A stretch of 5,202 nt of DNA from Thauera sp. (GTDB lineage Bacteria > Pseudomonadota > Gammaproteobacteria > Burkholderiales > Rhodocyclaceae): NCBI GenBank assembly GCA_003446655.1, contig DMCZ01000040.1:810-6011 (forward strand), written 5' to 3'. The position numbers were made by a program, and so were the translations under genes. Under the pieces are notes generated by a model that ran no database searches, was not told the DNA's origin, and saw nothing but the letters and a program-made list of their open reading frames with translations. The first letter of the stretch is position 1. Each line of letters begins with the position of its first letter. Shown here one piece after another: positions 4,261 through 5,202 of this stretch.

Positions 4261-4367
4261 AATGGCACTACCTTAAGGTCGCCGCTTCATGCTTTTGTCG
4301 TTTTCTGATGATCTCCCTGTGCGCGATCTGGCGGGGCTGAGTGAGTAGTCGGCGCGGTTTTGGTTGT

Positions 4368-4490
4368 TCACGGTAACCAGTCATTGATCGGCGTCCTTCC
4401 CCCGTCCGCGCCCCGCGGATCCGGAGTGAGGAGCGCCTCGATGTGAACGATCTGCTTCGCGAACCGGTTGCAAGCGATCACGCGGTAGCT
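4368..4490 (-). pseudogene. Possible HigB/RelE-type toxin C-terminal remnant
   Basis: Two bases after the decarboxylase stop codon a minus-strand frame reads SYRVIACNRFAKQIVHIEAL, then LTPDPRGADGG, and stops at the TGA at 4368-4370. The pattern 'YR.I...F..Q.V.I.ALLT' resembles the end of the second HigB family, where 'YRLIV..N....VYIRALLTHAEYD' is typical. The expected THAEYD is degraded. The next stretch on the same strand (TVNNQNRADY and further) could be a decayed antitoxin start. No toxin N-terminus is present. The match covers about 25 residues, so the call is tentative. The region 4261-4367 otherwise holds no recognisable gene. Confidence 0.35.
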
Positions 4491-4491
4491 G

Positions 4492-5202
4492 TTAGACCAG
4501 CACTTCCACCACCCCGGGGTGACCGAGGAAGCGCTGCGGGCTGGCGGTCGCGCCGTAGGCGCCTGACTGGTAGATGGCCACCAGGTCGCCGGGCTGGGCG
4601 GCGGGTAGGTTCATGCGGTCGGCGAGCAGGTCGAGCGGGGTGCATAGCGGGCCGACGACCGAGACGTTCTCCACGGCGCTGCCGTCCATGCGGTTGGCGA
4701 TGGCCGCCGGGTAGTTCTTGCGGATGACCTGGCCGAAGTTGCCTGAAGCCGACAGATGGTGGTGCAGCCCGCCGTCGGTAACGAGGTAGGTGTGGCCGCG
4801 CGACACTTTCTTGTCGAGCACCTTGGCGACGTACAGCCCGGCTTCGCCGACCAGGTAGCGGCCGAGCTCGATGACGATCTCGGCCTGCGGCAAGGCTGTC
4901 TGCGCCTGCGCGACGATGTCGGCGAGGTTGGCGCCGATGGGGGCGAGGTCGAGCGGTTGTTCGCCCGGGAAGTAGGGAATGCCGAAGCCGCCGCCGAGGT
5001 TGAGGAACCTGACCGGCGAGGGCGCGTGTTCGGCCAGGCGGCAGGCGAGCGCGAAGCTCTTCTGCTGGGCCTCGATGATGGATTCGGGCTTCAGGTTCTG
5101 CGAGCCCGCGAAGAGGTGAAAGCCCTCGAAGGCGAGCTCGGCGCGACCGATGGCGGCGAGCAGCTCGGGCACCTGTTCGGCATCGACGCCGAACTGCTTG
5201 GG
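4492..5202 (-). CDS. PLP-dependent decarboxylase, exosortase A system-associated (C-terminal part)
   Basis: A fold-type III (LysA/ornithine decarboxylase-like) PLP enzyme, cytosolic, whose substrate is not established. The 236 visible residues (a full protein is about 400) enter at PKQFGVDAEQVPELL and run to the TAA at 4492-4494. GFHLFAGSQNL is the barrel His/Ser-Gln motif and LNLGGGFGIPYFPGEQ the glycine-rich phosphate loop. IVIELGRYLVGEAG (E-x-GR) contacts the cofactor. VTDGGLHHHLSASGNF leads to VVGPLCTPLDLLADRM, which carries the catalytic Cys and Asp. GDLVAIYQSGAYGATASPQRFLGHPG closes the active site. GFHLFAGSQNL and SGAYGATASPQRFLGHP are what point me to the family linked to exosortase A/PEP-CTERM polysaccharide loci. 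The window edge removes the N-terminal barrel with the PLP lysine. The last 61 coding bases are duplicated at 3495-3555. Confidence 0.93.
   Translation of the reverse strand, partial: PKQFGVDAEQVPELLAAIGRAELAFEGFHLFAGSQNLKPESIIEAQQKSFALACRLAEHAPSPVRFLNLGGGFGIPYFPGEQPLDLAPIGANLADIVAQAQTALPQAEIVIELGRYLVGEAGLYVAKVLDKKVSRGHTYLVTDGGLHHHLSASGNFGQVIRKNYPAAIANRMDGSAVENVSVVGPLCTPLDLLADRMNLPAAQPGDLVAIYQSGAYGATASPQRFLGHPGVVEVLV
4494..4555 (-). repeat. Direct repeat, gene-resident copy at the decarboxylase 3' end
   Basis: The 62-bp partner of 3494-3555 (61 of 62 identical). It spans the last coding bases of the intact decarboxylase gene plus one base of its TAA stop. Because the gene keeps a complete end here, whatever was inserted downstream did not disrupt it. 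Confidence 0.95.

Noticed and set aside
4443..4727. Plus-strand Arg/Gly-rich ORF of 94 codons opposite the decarboxylase
   Set aside because: It is a low-complexity shadow of a gene with clear active-site motifs on the other strand.
1..5202. CRISPR array, tRNA or rRNA genes
   Set aside because: No regularly spaced repeats, cloverleaf-like segments or conserved rRNA motifs were seen on either strand.

Overview
The window is GC-rich proteobacterial DNA (G/C-ending codons dominate) and reads as a piece of an exopolysaccharide/exosortase gene region broken up by toxin-antitoxin (TA) and nuclease genes. Both ends are minus-strand metabolic genes cut by the window edge. On the left is the N-terminal third of a UDP-glucose 6-dehydrogenase (1-428). 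On the right is the C-terminal part of a fold-type III PLP-dependent decarboxylase (4492-5202), closest in my reading to the family linked to the exosortase A (PEP-CTERM) system. That pairing suggests a betaproteobacterium of Rhodocyclales type or a related gammaproteobacterium. This placement is inference.

From 563 to 1830 the minus strand carries fragments of at least four TA or nuclease genes, each damaged differently. They are the C-terminal tail of an XRE-type antitoxin, a DUF5615 toxin with its centre deleted, its DUF433 antitoxin without a usable start, an rpn (PDDEXK nuclease) remnant with an in-frame internal deletion, and a HigBA pair broken by frameshifts and stop codons. A REP-like palindrome at about 1848-1876 separates this graveyard from an apparently intact Rpn-family gene with a DUF4351 tail (1893-2864). 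The intact gene is about 93% identical to part of the remnant.

A roughly 300-bp non-coding stretch follows, then a small unrecognised plus-strand gene (3188-3451) with a very good ribosome binding site. Next comes a 62-bp copy of the 3' end of the decarboxylase gene (3494-3555), lying exactly 1000 bp from the genuine gene end (4494-4555). Between the two copies is a plus-strand two-gene TA cassette: an AbrB-like antitoxin (3657-3938) overlapping a putative toxin (3925-4245). The cassette has its own sigma70 promoter with a palindromic operator in the spacer and is bounded by near-identical 16-bp inverted repeats. A decayed minus-strand reading frame resembling a HigB/RelE toxin tail (4368-4490) fills the gap up to the decarboxylase.

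The most interesting observation is this nested layout. A compact TA unit with terminal inverted repeats sits next to the 3' end of an exosortase-locus gene, with the gene end duplicated on the far side, as in elements that integrate at gene 3' ends. No transposase or recombinase is visible in the window.
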